Below are positions 36,504 through 45,634 of a stretch of 64,000 bases of DNA, in pieces. The stretch comes from Comamonas testosteroni. GTDB lineage: Bacteria; Pseudomonadota; Gammaproteobacteria; Burkholderiales; Burkholderiaceae_C. The notes under the pieces are model-generated. The model did not search any database and was not told the origin of the DNA. It saw only the letters and a program-made list of their open reading frames with translations. Within the stretch, counting starts at the first letter, position 1. Each line of letters opens with the position of its first letter. Both the position numbers and the translations under genes were made by a program. The DNA lies in assembly GCA_008727115.1 (NCBI GenBank), contig CP044131.1, positions 3,968,001 to 4,032,000 of the forward strand, written 5' to 3'.

Positions 36504-38194
36504 TTAAATTAAATTCCTAATTTCTGAAATCCAATACGGCTCAAAATTCTTAGACAAATCACATTTAATATAATTTTTCGCAAAGTTTATTTTGTTTTCA
36601 CCTTTATCAAAAAAGTCTTCCATTATTGTTTTTTTATCCTTTATATTTAAATTGAGAAAATCCAATAAATTATTACTTCCATGCTGCAAGGTCGTTCTTG
36701 AGAATATATCTTTAAGAACCGCGAAGTTCTGCATTTCCCCATGTAAATTTGTCGCTTTAATCAACGCACTTAGCACCTCCTCCCTCAATGAAAATTCAAC
36801 CTCTGCTGGACTAACATGTTGACTATCAACATCAACAATTTTTATTGATGATTCACTCTCTATTCGTACTATTCTTTTGAAAAAAAGATTCTTTATTTCT
36901 TTCTGCAAAGGAACATACTCAGCTTGGGCATCACTGTCTACCAAACAAATCGCTTTACCCTTAAAAACGGCCTCTTTATCTGACAAAGGCCCAGAAAGAT
37001 AGCCATAAACTCTTCTAACCTGCTTAAATCCACCAAGAGGAACAATTCTCAAATTCTTTGCAAGAATAAAATCAGAAAGATAATGCTCCAAATAAATTTT
37101 ATCCGATAAGCCTTCACAAAATATCCAATTATATGATTTATCCCTCATCATACTAACCACCACAGACTGAATCATATCTTGGTAGCTTTTTAATTCTATC
37201 TCTTTCGGATATTTCGCACCTGTGCTTTTAACACTCTGATTTATTTTTTCTCTAAAATTCTCCAAATTAAATGAATAGAAATCAATGCCACTCGTCGTAT
37301 TTGATAGAGAATGAACATTACCAGATCTTATTATTGGAAGGAATCCATACCAATGAGTATTAATTAACACTTGCGGCGCAGGATCACAAAGACGTGGAAT
37401 GTTTGCGATCTTCTCAAACTGATCGTGACATGCTGCAACATGCATTGACGCATCAGGCTCATCAATTGCCAAAACAACCTGATAATTGCGCTGACTGGAA
37501 CGAGACAGCAATGCATATGACAGATCAATAAGAGCTTGCTTCTTCTCTCCTGAACTTAAATCTTTAATGATCGTTTCGCGCCCAACACCTTTTTTATGCA
37601 AAACCTTAATTCCAAAATAAGCTGCAAATACTCGATCAATTAAATCATTTATTGTTAGCTGATCTTTTTTCTTACCCTTATATGTATATTTTTCTAAAGA
37701 TGAGTTTATTTCATCAATAAATGATTTTAGCTTATCGTTTATTTCTTTAATGCTATCTTTACTAATTGAATCTTGAATTTTCTTCTTTATATCTTCATCG
37801 AGTAATTTTTGAACATAAAAGGATTCCATCCTAGTAAAATCAAGCGAATCTGCTTCAGCAGGCAGATAAATATATCTATAATATGATTTTATTTTCTTTA
37901 AAAATTCTTCCAAATCATTTTTAGATATATCATTTTCACTTTCCAATAAATTATCAATATCTTTACCAAAATGTGGTATATGAATTTCATTGGTTTTATG
38001 CATGACACCAATGAATATCAAATAATGTGTATCAACACCCAGAGAGATTTTTCTTAAACTTTCAATCGATTCTTTAAATTTTTTAATAAATGGATTGTAT
38101 TCAGTTATATCTGTATTCCAAAAATAATTGCTAATTAATGTTGCTATCTTTTTTTCTTTTTTCTGCAAATGGATTTCATCTATGGGAATAAGAA
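36504..38194 (-). pseudogene. OLD-like ATPase with TOPRIM domain, 5' part lost at an IS30 element
   Basis: Residue numbers count from an internal TTG at 38168; the frame continues open to the IS edge at 38194 (LLIPIDEIH). Visible are the ABC signature LSSGEKKQ (204-211), Walker B LAIDEPDASMH (233-243), switch His NTHW, then a TOPRIM domain with CEGLSD (Glu352) and LVDSD (Asp411, Asp413). This is the OLD family order: ATPase then TOPRIM nuclease. No Walker A (GxxGxGKS) remains. The gene's first nine codons lie beyond the IS at 39319-39345. Composition is about one-third GC by eye against about 60% around it, a sign of transfer. It follows a NERD-UvrD helicase gene, as class 2 OLD proteins pair with helicases. 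Probably non-functional. Confidence 0.8.
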
Positions 38195-39316
38195 GGCGGA
38201 TTCAAATGTGAAGTGCAACACCCTTGAATTCAATGGATGAGGGTGGAGTGCTGGGGAGAGTTGATCAGTAGCTCTCGATAAACCGACAGCGGTGATCGTA
38301 CCCCAAGGCCCTTGCGAGGGCGGTTGTTGATTTCATCAGCAATCGCATCGAGTTGCTCTTGGCTGTAGATGCTCAGATCCATGCCTTTGGGCAGGTACTG
38401 GCGCACCAAGCCATTCATGTTCTCGTTGGAGCCACGCTGCCACGGGCTGTGTGGGTCACAGAAGTACACCGCCACGCCCGTGTTGGCGGTCAATTGCTTG
38501 TGTAGCGCCATCTCCTTGCCCTGGTCGTACGTCATGCTTTGGCGCATGGGCTGCGCAATGCCCAGCAGCTTATCTGTAAAGGCTTGCATGACATTGGCTG
38601 CACTGGCTGGTTTGAACGCAGGCAACTTGACCAGCATGAGCAGTCGGCTGGTGCGCTCGACCAAGGTGCCTACGGCACTTGCATTGCCAGCACCCTTGAT
38701 GAGGTCACCTTCCCAATGCCCTGGGAACTGCCGATCCTCAACTTCAGGCGGACGTACGTGGATGCTGAGCATGTCTGGGATCTGTCCACGACGATCCTGT
38801 CCTTTGCTACGGGGCAGCCGTTTGTTGTGAGCATGGCGCAAAGTGGCAATCAATTCCTTGCGCAACTCACCCACGGGCTGGGCATAGATGCAGTTGTAGA
38901 TGGTTTCGTGCGACACGCGTAGCTCATGGCCTTTGGGGTACAGGCGTGCAAGTGTCAGCGCAATTTGCTCTGGTGACCAACGCAAACGCAAGAAATGCAA
39001 TACCAAGAACCACAAGATCCCTTGTGAATGAAGCTTGGGATCAGATCTTGTGCTGCGTCTTCTGTAAAGCCACTGCTGTTGCGCTTGCCTGCTGGCATAT
39101 CCATCGCTGGATACTGAGTTGCGAGCAATCTCACGGCTGACGGTGCTGGCACTGCGCCCTAGCAAACGCGCAATGCTGCGTACGCTATGACGCTGCAGCA
39201 GCAAACTGGCTATGGTGACTCTGTCTTCTGGTTGAAGTTGGCGATAGGACGAACGACTTGCTGACATCTGCTGACCTTAACGGTTGCAGGTGTTGCACTT
39301 CACATTTGAATCCGCC
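38195..39316 (-). mobile_element. IS30-family insertion sequence (1122 bp)
   Basis: Perfect 28-bp terminal inverted repeats at 38195-38222 and 39289-39316, outer ends GGCGGATTCAAATGTGAAG. One transposase gene fills it. The flanks do not form a short direct repeat (GAA at the left edge, TAG at the right), unlike a fresh IS30 insertion, which duplicates 2-3 bases. This suggests a deletion next to the element or recombination between two copies. Confidence 0.93.
38230..39267 (-). CDS. IS30-family transposase
   Basis: A 345-residue DDE transposase. The N-terminal helix-turn-helix RSIARLLGRSASTVSREIARN is typical of IS30. The catalytic triad is visible: HWEGDLIKGAGN (first Asp), MTYDQGKEMALH (second Asp) and PWQRGSNENMNGLVRQYLPKG (Glu). 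Length and motifs are intact, so the element may still be active. ATG 39267 follows AAGGTCAGCAG. Confidence 0.95.
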   Translation of the reverse strand: MSASRSSYRQLQPEDRVTIASLLLQRHSVRSIARLLGRSASTVSREIARNSVSSDGYASRQAQQQWLYRRRSTRSDPKLHSQGILWFLVLHFLRLRWSPEQIALTLARLYPKGHELRVSHETIYNCIYAQPVGELRKELIATLRHAHNKRLPRSKGQDRRGQIPDMLSIHVRPPEVEDRQFPGHWEGDLIKGAGNASAVGTLVERTSRLLMLVKLPAFKPASAANVMQAFTDKLLGIAQPMRQSMTYDQGKEMALHKQLTANTGVAVYFCDPHSPWQRGSNENMNGLVRQYLPKGMDLSIYSQEQLDAIADEINNRPRKGLGVRSPLSVYRELLINSPQHSTLIH

Positions 39317-39345
39317 TAGTTCTTTACTGCGAGTCCAATAATCAT
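39317..39345 (-). pseudogene. 5' fragment of the OLD-like ATPase gene
   Basis: On the minus strand a strong GAGGAGG ribosome site is followed by ATG at 39345 and the codons for MIIGLAVKN, then the IS30 right end cuts the frame (TA joins the IS to make TAG). Such a start is common for AAA ATPases of the OLD/RecF group, whose first strand is followed by a KNF/KNY motif. It lies 15 bases after the helicase stop codon, which shows the original operon order. Confidence 0.65.
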
Positions 39346-39360
39346 TTTCCCTCCTCAACT

Positions 39361-41163
39361 TCACAAATAGAGCACTCGGTGTATTGCACGCGTTGAAGCC
39401 ACATAAACCAGCCGTGCCTCCAACGCTCCATCCTTCTTCACATCCCGCGCCTTGCGCTCTTCGTCCGAAGTCACCACCGCCACTACAGGCCACTCCAGCC
39501 CCTTGCTGGCATGCATGGTCATGACCTTGATGGAATCTTCTTCAGGCTTGAACTGGCCTGAGCGCTCCCGCACCCGGTAAGGCAAGCCTTTGCGGCGCAA
39601 GGCATCGGCGCAGACAAACATTTCGTCCTTATGGCGGCACAGCACGGCCATTTCGCCCCAGGCATGGCCTTGGGCATGCTGGTCGGCGAGCAGATCGGCC
39701 ACACGGCCTGCGCGGGCCGGGAAGGTGGGCAGGTCGATGACGATGGGCTCCGGGCCTTCGCGGCCGCAGCTCAGGGGTTTGAGCAACGGGATGCAGTCTT
39801 CGTCCTTGGCGTCTTCCGGCGTGAGCATGTCGCCCGCCACGCGGTGGGCCAGTTGCAGTATCTGGCGCGTGTTGCGGTAGTTGATCTTGAGGATGGTGGT
39901 ACGGCCAGACGCCTGAATGCCCACGCTTTTGAGGCTGAAGTTGCGCTTCTGGCCCCGGTCGTAAATGCTTTGTGCGTCGTCGTAGAGCAGCAGCAGGCTG
40001 TTGGTAGCCGGATCCACCATCTGGGTGACGAGGCGCAGCCATTCAGGCGCAAAGTCGTGGCCTTCGTCGATGAGCACGGCGTGGTACTGGCCTGCGGGGA
40101 TGTGCTTGGCATCAACACCGGTGATGACGCGCTGCACATATTCGGCCATGAGCTTGTCCACCGGCCAGCGCTGCGTGCCCTCGGGCAGCAGGTTATAGGT
40201 CACCAGCTGGTCCCGGCACCATTTGTGGAAGTGGCGCACATGGACGCGGTCTTGCAGGCCTTTGGCCGCCATGCCAGCGGCAAGCTTCACGGCCAGCGGT
40301 TCGTTGTAGCAAAGCACGAGGATGGGTTTGCTGCCGGGGCCTTGGGTCTGCGCCAGGTGCTCGGCCCGGTAGCCGAGGATCATGGTCTTGCCCGAGCCTG
40401 CCACCCCGTGAATGACGCGGTGGCCGTCGCCCAGGCTGCGTGCCAGCTGCTCTTGCTGCAGATCCATCACGCGCATGATGTCGGGCAGATCGTCTTCGTC
40501 GGCCTGCGCCTCGTCGCCAAACAGGTTTTGCTGCTGGGGCACACGCACTTCGGGGAAAAGTATCCAGCGAATGCGGTCGAGCTGCGGCAGGGTGATGCTG
40601 CGGCCAAAGCTGTGGGGGAACATATTCCACAGTCGCTGCTGGAAGGCTTCGGCATCCACGCTTTCCAGCATTTCATCCTGGCAGATGACAAGGTGGGCGG
40701 GCAGCGCATCGCCCAGCCCCGCCGCATCAAACTGCTTGCGCGTGATGCGGGTGAAGACCACACCATGGCCCCAGGGAAAGGCCAGCTTGCCCTGATGTGG
40801 GCCATCGGCCTGCACCAGCTGCGGGTCGCGCTCCAGCGCGTTGATGACCTGAATGGCGCAGTGGCGGGCCTGCTGCAGCGGGTTCATGACCACTTTGAGC
40901 TGGCCGTCGGCCAGAATTTCAAACCGTTCGCGCGTTGCGCTGCGAATGGTCTCCAAATGCCAGTCCTTGGTTTCCAGAATCAGCGCGCCCCGGCGCGGAT
41001 GCACCACGACAAAATCGGGACGCGTCTGTTTGGGGCCAATGGGCACATCCCACCAAAGCCAATAATCGTCTTCGAGTTTCTGCTGCAACCGTTCTGCCAG
41101 CCGTTTTTCTCCGCTGGTCATTCGCCCCGCGCAACTGCCGAACGCGGGAATTAATACCGCCAT
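39361..41163 (-). CDS. NERD-domain UvrD/Rep-like superfamily 1 helicase
   Basis: A 600-residue protein. Residues 15-130 form a NERD (nuclease-related) domain with the PD-ExK-like signature RPDFVVVHPRRGALILETKD (Asp50, Glu64, Lys66). The helicase core has Walker A GVAGSGKT (253-260), Walker B LIDEGHDF (364-371), motif III DDAQSIY (395-401), motif IV INYRNTRQI, motif V MTMHASKGLEWPVV (548-561) and motif VI VYVASTRA (587-594). ATG 41163 follows GGAGG. GC content matches the chromosome, unlike the ATPase downstream. All motifs are intact, so it may still be made. Such helicases occur in DNA repair and, beside OLD nucleases, in phage defence; the context favours the latter. Confidence 0.9.
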   Translation of the reverse strand: MAVLIPAFGSCAGRMTSGEKRLAERLQQKLEDDYWLWWDVPIGPKQTRPDFVVVHPRRGALILETKDWHLETIRSATRERFEILADGQLKVVMNPLQQARHCAIQVINALERDPQLVQADGPHQGKLAFPWGHGVVFTRITRKQFDAAGLGDALPAHLVICQDEMLESVDAEAFQQRLWNMFPHSFGRSITLPQLDRIRWILFPEVRVPQQQNLFGDEAQADEDDLPDIMRVMDLQQEQLARSLGDGHRVIHGVAGSGKTMILGYRAEHLAQTQGPGSKPILVLCYNEPLAVKLAAGMAAKGLQDRVHVRHFHKWCRDQLVTYNLLPEGTQRWPVDKLMAEYVQRVITGVDAKHIPAGQYHAVLIDEGHDFAPEWLRLVTQMVDPATNSLLLLYDDAQSIYDRGQKRNFSLKSVGIQASGRTTILKINYRNTRQILQLAHRVAGDMLTPEDAKDEDCIPLLKPLSCGREGPEPIVIDLPTFPARAGRVADLLADQHAQGHAWGEMAVLCRHKDEMFVCADALRRKGLPYRVRERSGQFKPEEDSIKVMTMHASKGLEWPVVAVVTSDEERKARDVKKDGALEARLVYVASTRAIHRVLYL

Positions 41164-41392
41164 TGCCTCCGCCCCTTACTTGTTTCAAGGATGGGAGGTT
41201 TATAGCCGATTACTCTTTTGGGAATCTTTCATATCAACTAAAGCGGCTGCTTACATTGGCTGTCATGCAGTTTTGGGTTTATTTCGGATATGGATTGCGA
41301 GGGGATATTCGAAATGCGGGTGGGAACGGCCTGTCTGAGTTATGACGAAATTGGCCTCCAGCCCTTATCTGAATTGCGCCAGCAGCTATCAA

Positions 41393-41431
41393 AACAAAAA
41401 GGGCATGTAACCCCACAAGAATTACATGCCC
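41393..41431 (-). terminator. Terminator after the MDR oxidoreductase gene
   Basis: GGGCATGTAA (41401-41410) pairs with TTACATGCCC (41422-41431). On the minus strand TTTTTGTTTTG follows. The rest of the 41164-41471 gap has no gene; it holds the helicase promoter and two AGCTATC-type motifs (41384 and 41467). Confidence 0.8.
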
Positions 41432-41471
41432 AATCGAGCTCAAACCAAGGCACACAAAGCGCCATCAGCTA

Positions 41472-42479
41472 TCAATATTCAAGGCAGATCTTGCCAAAGT
41501 GCTTGCCCGCCGCCTGATGCGCAAACGCATCCGCCATCTGCTCCAGCGGATAGCGGCTGTCGATGACGGGCTTCCAGCCAAAGTTCTCCAGCGCACGCAC
41601 CATGTCTTGCTGCTGCTCGCGGCTGCCGACGATCAGGCCCTTGAGGGTTTGCTGCTTGCGCATCAGCTCCAGCGTGGGCACGGCACCCGCAAAGCCGGTC
41701 AGCACGCCGATCAGGGCAATATGGCCGCCCACGGCGCTGGCGCGTATGGACTGGGGCAGAGTGCCGGGACCGCCGACCTCGACCACGATGTCGGCACCGC
41801 GACCGCCGGTGGTGGCCAGTACGGCATCGCCCCATTCGGGGGTGTCCTGGTAATTGATGACGATATCGGCACCCAGCGCCTTGAGCTTGTCCGCCTTGGC
41901 ATTGCTGGAGGTGGTGGCGATGACCTTGGCCCCCATGCTCTTGGCCATTTGCAGCGCAAAGATGGAGACGCCGCCCGTGCCCAGTACCAGCACGGTGTCG
42001 CCAGCCTGAATGCCACCGTCCACCACCAGCGCACGCCAGGCGGTAAGACCGGCGGTGGTCAGCGTGGCTGCTTCGGCATGGCTCCAGCCTTGGGGGGCAT
42101 GGGTAAAGCAGGTGGCAGGCATGTTGACCTGTTCACGCGCATAGCCGTCCACGCCGTCGCCGGGCACCAGCTGAAAGTCGGACGGCACGTGACGGCCCGA
42201 CAGCCATTGCGGGAAGAAGGTGGAGACCACGGCATCGCCCACGGCAAATTCCGTCACACCTGCGCCCACGGCGGTGACGATGCCCGCGCCGTCGGCCATG
42301 GGAATGCGACCGTCCGCTGCGGCACCTGGGCGACGCACCACGCCCAGATCGTGGTAGTTGAGCGAGCTGGCATGGATGCGCACCTGAATCTCTCCAGCAG
42401 CGGGCGCTGCGGGCGCGGGCAGATCGTTCAGCTGCAGGTTTTCAAAGCCACCGGGGGCGGCCAGTTGCATGACTTTCAT
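41472..42479 (-). CDS. Zinc-independent MDR-family alcohol dehydrogenase/quinone oxidoreductase
   Basis: A 335-residue medium-chain dehydrogenase/reductase: GroES-like N-terminus (SLNYHDLGVV), then the Rossmann motif VLVLGTGGVSIFALQMAKSMG, with LGADIVINYQD. The zinc-binding Cys/His of classical alcohol dehydrogenases are not seen, which points to the quinone-oxidoreductase-like branch using NADPH. It is divergent from a HxlR regulator with an inverted repeat between them, so it is probably controlled by that regulator and may respond to electrophiles or quinones. Confidence 0.9.
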   Translation of the reverse strand: MKVMQLAAPGGFENLQLNDLPAPAAPAAGEIQVRIHASSLNYHDLGVVRRPGAAADGRIPMADGAGIVTAVGAGVTEFAVGDAVVSTFFPQWLSGRHVPSDFQLVPGDGVDGYAREQVNMPATCFTHAPQGWSHAEAATLTTAGLTAWRALVVDGGIQAGDTVLVLGTGGVSIFALQMAKSMGAKVIATTSSNAKADKLKALGADIVINYQDTPEWGDAVLATTGGRGADIVVEVGGPGTLPQSIRASAVGGHIALIGVLTGFAGAVPTLELMRKQQTLKGLIVGSREQQQDMVRALENFGWKPVIDSRYPLEQMADAFAHQAAGKHFGKICLEY

Positions 42480-42547
42480 GGAGTCTCCTCAAAAGATGGA
42501 TAGCAGATGCTGCGCATGGTGCAGACAAAGCTCCGAAACGACCAGTA

Positions 42548-42563
42548 CCAACATATTTGTTGG
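42548..42563. promoter_or_regulatory. Candidate HxlR operator
   Basis: CCAACA TATT TGTTGG, a perfect 6-bp inverted repeat in the 167-base divergent region between the MDR gene and the HxlR gene. Position and symmetry suit a dimeric winged-helix regulator; no experiment supports it. Confidence 0.45.
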
Positions 42564-42646
42564 GTAGTATTAAAAATGTAAGTAATGCATGAATGCTGGC
42601 TGAGGCTAGCATTCCGCCCTTGGTCTGCAACGGTATGGAGGTGGTC

Positions 42647-43045
42647 ATGAAGCGTCTGAACAGCAAGAGCGGCTGCGCCGTGGAGGTGACGCTGTCCGTC
42701 ATGGGCGGTACCTGGAAGCCCATCATCCTGTTTCACCTGCTGCATGGCAAAAAGCGCTTTGGCGAACTGGGCCGCAGCATTGGCGGCATCACGCAGCGCA
42801 TGCTGACGCTACAACTGCGTGAGCTGGAGGAAGCCGGCATTGTGGAGCGCACGGTTTACGCCGAGGTGCCGCCGCGTGTGGACTATGCGCTGACCGAGCT
42901 GGGCTACAGCCTGCAACCGGTGCTGATTGCCATGCGCAACTGGGGCAATGCGTACAGCAAGCGTTTTGCGGCGACAGATATGCCGCATGACGATACAGAG
43001 ATGGGAGCCAGTTGCGCGCCAGATTCAGCACAAAAAGTGGCTTGA
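42647..43045 (+). CDS. HxlR-family transcriptional regulator
   Basis: A 132-residue winged-helix protein: CAVEVTLSVMGGTWKPIILF opens the HxlR domain (the single Cys is a likely redox sensor as in YodB/HypR), LGRSIGGITQRMLTLQLREL is the recognition helix region, and VPPRVDYALTELG the wing. ATG 42647 follows GGAGGTG; in-frame ATGs at 42593 and 42635 are less favourable. Divergent from the MDR oxidoreductase. Confidence 0.9.
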   Translation: MKRLNSKSGCAVEVTLSVMGGTWKPIILFHLLHGKKRFGELGRSIGGITQRMLTLQLRELEEAGIVERTVYAEVPPRVDYALTELGYSLQPVLIAMRNWGNAYSKRFAATDMPHDDTEMGASCAPDSAQKVA

Positions 43046-43092
43046 GCACTTACCAGTCAAGCGCCGGTAGCTATCAAAAATATCCCACAAAG

Positions 43093-43127
43093 AAAAGCTC
43101 GCAGGCTTTGGCAGCTTGCGGGCTTTT
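43093..43127. terminator. Bidirectional terminator between HxlR and isochorismatase genes
   Basis: AAAAGCTCGCAGGCT and AGCTTGCGGGCTTTT form an imperfect long stem around TTGGC. A full AGCTATCAAA-type element lies just upstream at 43043-43080. Confidence 0.7.
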
Positions 43128-43143
43128 ACGTCATCAACAGGGC

Positions 43144-43773
43144 TTACTTGCCAGCGGTCAGCGTGGTGTAGCTGTTGATGAGGTTGCGGTAGTCGGGGAT
43201 GTGGTTGCTGAACAGTGCACCCAGACCTTCGATGTCGTTGCGCCAGTCGCGGTGCAGCTCGCAGGCGGCGCCGAACCAGGTCAGCAACTGGGCACCGGCC
43301 TGCTCCATGCGGCTCCAGGCGGCCTGCTGGGTCATGCTGTTGAAGGTGCCTGAGGCGTCGGTAATCACAAACACCTCATAGCCTTCGGCCAGTGCCGACA
43401 GCACGGGGAAGGCCACGCAGACTTCGGTCACCACGCCGGCGACGATGAGCTGCTTCTTGCCCGTGGCCTTGACGGCTTTGACGAAGTCTTCGTTGTCCCA
43501 GGCGTTGATCTGACCGGGACGGGCGATGTAGGGCGCGTTGGGGTGCTTTTCCTTGAGCTCGGGCACCAGAGGGCCGTTGGGGCCAGTTTCAAAGCTGGTG
43601 GTCAGGATGGTGGGCAGCTTGAAGTACTCGCACATGTCCGACAGGGCCAGCACGTTGTTCTTGAACTTGTCGGGATCGATGTCGCGCACCAGGGACAGCA
43701 GGCCGGTCTGGTGGTCCACCAGCAGCACGGCGACGTCGTTCTTGTCCAGGCGAACGTAAGGCTTGTTGCTCAT
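43144..43773 (-). CDS. Isochorismatase-family hydrolase (YcaC-like)
   Basis: A 209-residue cysteine hydrolase: VAVLLVDHQTGLLSLVRD (catalytic Asp), the Lys segment FVKAVKATGKKQLIVAGVV, and VVTEVCVAFPVLSALAEG (catalytic Cys after the cis-peptide TEVCV). It matches the YcaC-like group of unknown physiological substrate. ATG 43773 follows AGGAG. It lies about 100 bases after the third pirin gene on the same strand, probably in one operon. Confidence 0.9.
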   Translation of the reverse strand: MSNKPYVRLDKNDVAVLLVDHQTGLLSLVRDIDPDKFKNNVLALSDMCEYFKLPTILTTSFETGPNGPLVPELKEKHPNAPYIARPGQINAWDNEDFVKAVKATGKKQLIVAGVVTEVCVAFPVLSALAEGYEVFVITDASGTFNSMTQQAAWSRMEQAGAQLLTWFGAACELHRDWRNDIEGLGALFSNHIPDYRNLINSYTTLTAGK

Positions 43774-43876
43774 GAAAGTCTCCTCTTGAGGCTCGGTTGA
43801 AAAAGGCAAAGGAATGCCATGGCCGGCTGCCTGTGCAGCGGCCCGCCATGGCGGGGGGAAAAGAAGTTGTCGGCGA

Positions 43877-44776
43877 TCAGTGGCGGTGGGCTGCCGTGGT
43901 GCGCTCTGCAGCGGCAATGCGGCCAAAGCGCCCACTGCGAAAGTCGTCCATGGCCTGGGCGATTTCCTCATCGCTGTTCATCACGAACGGGCCGTAGCCC
44001 ACCACGGGCTCATCAATGGGCTCGCCGGACAGCCACAGCAGCGTGACGTCGTTATTGGCCTCGAGCTGCACCAGGTCGTCCGCACGATCCAGATGCACCA
44101 GCTGGCCTTCTCGCGCCACTTCCTGGTCGTTGATGAGCACGGTGCCGCGCTGCACGACCAGCGCCAGCGTATGGCCGGGCTGGGCCCTGAATTCGGCCTT
44201 GGCACCGGCGTTCAGCCGCACATCCAGCACATTGATGGGCGTGAAGGTCCGTGCTGGGCCATGGGCAGCGGCGTAATCGCCCGCAATCACGCGCACCGAG
44301 CCTGCGCCATCGGGCAGCTCGACCTTGGGAATGTCGGCATTGCGCAGGGTCTGGTAGCCCGGGTCGGACATCTTGTCCTTGGCGGGCAGGTTGACCCAGA
44401 GCTGCACCATTTCCATGGTGCCGCCGGTCTTGGCAAAGGCCTGAGAGTGAAACTCTTCATGCAGGATGCCCGAGGCCGCCGTCATCCACTGCACATCGCC
44501 AGGGCCGATGGTGCCGCCTGCGCCCGTGGAATCACGGTGATCTACCTCGCCGTCATAGACGATGGTCACGGTCTCAAAGCCACGGTGTGGATGCGTGCCC
44601 ACGCCCCGGCGATCGGTCGTGGGGCTGAAGTGCTCGGGCGTGGCGTGGTCCAGCAGCAAAAAGGGACTGAGCGCACGGCCATGATCGCCATAGCTGAACA
44701 GCGAGCGAACGTGAAAGCCATTGCCCACCCAGTGAGGTTGGGGAGCTTCGTAGACACCCAGAATTTTCTTCAGCAC
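43877..44776 (-). CDS. Pirin-family protein (third of three)
   Basis: A 299-residue bicupin of usual pirin length with metal site THPHRGFETVTIV, VDHRDSTG and GILHEEF. The start is GTG 44776, six bases after a perfect AAGGAG; an ATG overlapping this site is out of frame. It heads a likely operon with the isochorismatase-family gene. The promoter region upstream carries two palindromes. Confidence 0.9.
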   Translation of the reverse strand: MLKKILGVYEAPQPHWVGNGFHVRSLFSYGDHGRALSPFLLLDHATPEHFSPTTDRRGVGTHPHRGFETVTIVYDGEVDHRDSTGAGGTIGPGDVQWMTAASGILHEEFHSQAFAKTGGTMEMVQLWVNLPAKDKMSDPGYQTLRNADIPKVELPDGAGSVRVIAGDYAAAHGPARTFTPINVLDVRLNAGAKAEFRAQPGHTLALVVQRGTVLINDQEVAREGQLVHLDRADDLVQLEANNDVTLLWLSGEPIDEPVVGYGPFVMNSDEEIAQAMDDFRSGRFGRIAAAERTTAAHRH

Positions 44777-44888
44777 AGCATTCTCCTTGGTGCGAAAGGC
44801 GGGACGGCTTGCGTCAATCCCTTCAAAGCCCATCGCTGGAAAGACCGTCAGCCACCTGGCATGAACCGTCTGTTGAACATGGCACAAA

Positions 44889-44954
44889 GTTTAAATTCAG
44901 AACAAATACTATAAAAGACCCTGAAATTCACATTCACCGTTCTAAATTTAGAAC
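44889..44954 (-). promoter_or_regulatory. Promoter of the pirin-isochorismatase operon with two palindromes
   Basis: A perfect 16-bp palindrome GTTCTAAATTTAGAAC (44939-44954) and a related imperfect site GTTTAAATTCAGAAC (44889-44903) lie about 50 bases apart. Between them, on the minus strand, TATAGT is a possible -10 and TGAATG 17 bases before it a weak -35. The pair looks like operators flanking a core promoter. The rest of 44777-45139 has no gene; an AGCTAT-type repeat remnant lies at about 45049-45104. Confidence 0.5.
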
Positions 44955-45139
44955 AATAAGCTTGCTCAACCCCTCCAAGAGCCATGAAGGTTCAAACAGC
45001 ACCCGTCCCACAAGTGCACTGAATCGTCCGAGCTGCATGCTCTTTAAAGGACTAAAAGCGCCTCTGAGCAAGCAGCAGAAAGCGCTTCCAGCTATTGTTT
45101 TCATTGCACTTTGTGAAGCCTGCAGTTTGAGAGGCCTCA

Positions 45140-45634
<495 letters not shown>

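Noticed and set aside
39631..41154. Plus-strand open frame of 507 codons opposite the NERD helicase
   Set aside because: Antisense shadow; the minus strand carries all helicase motifs in order.
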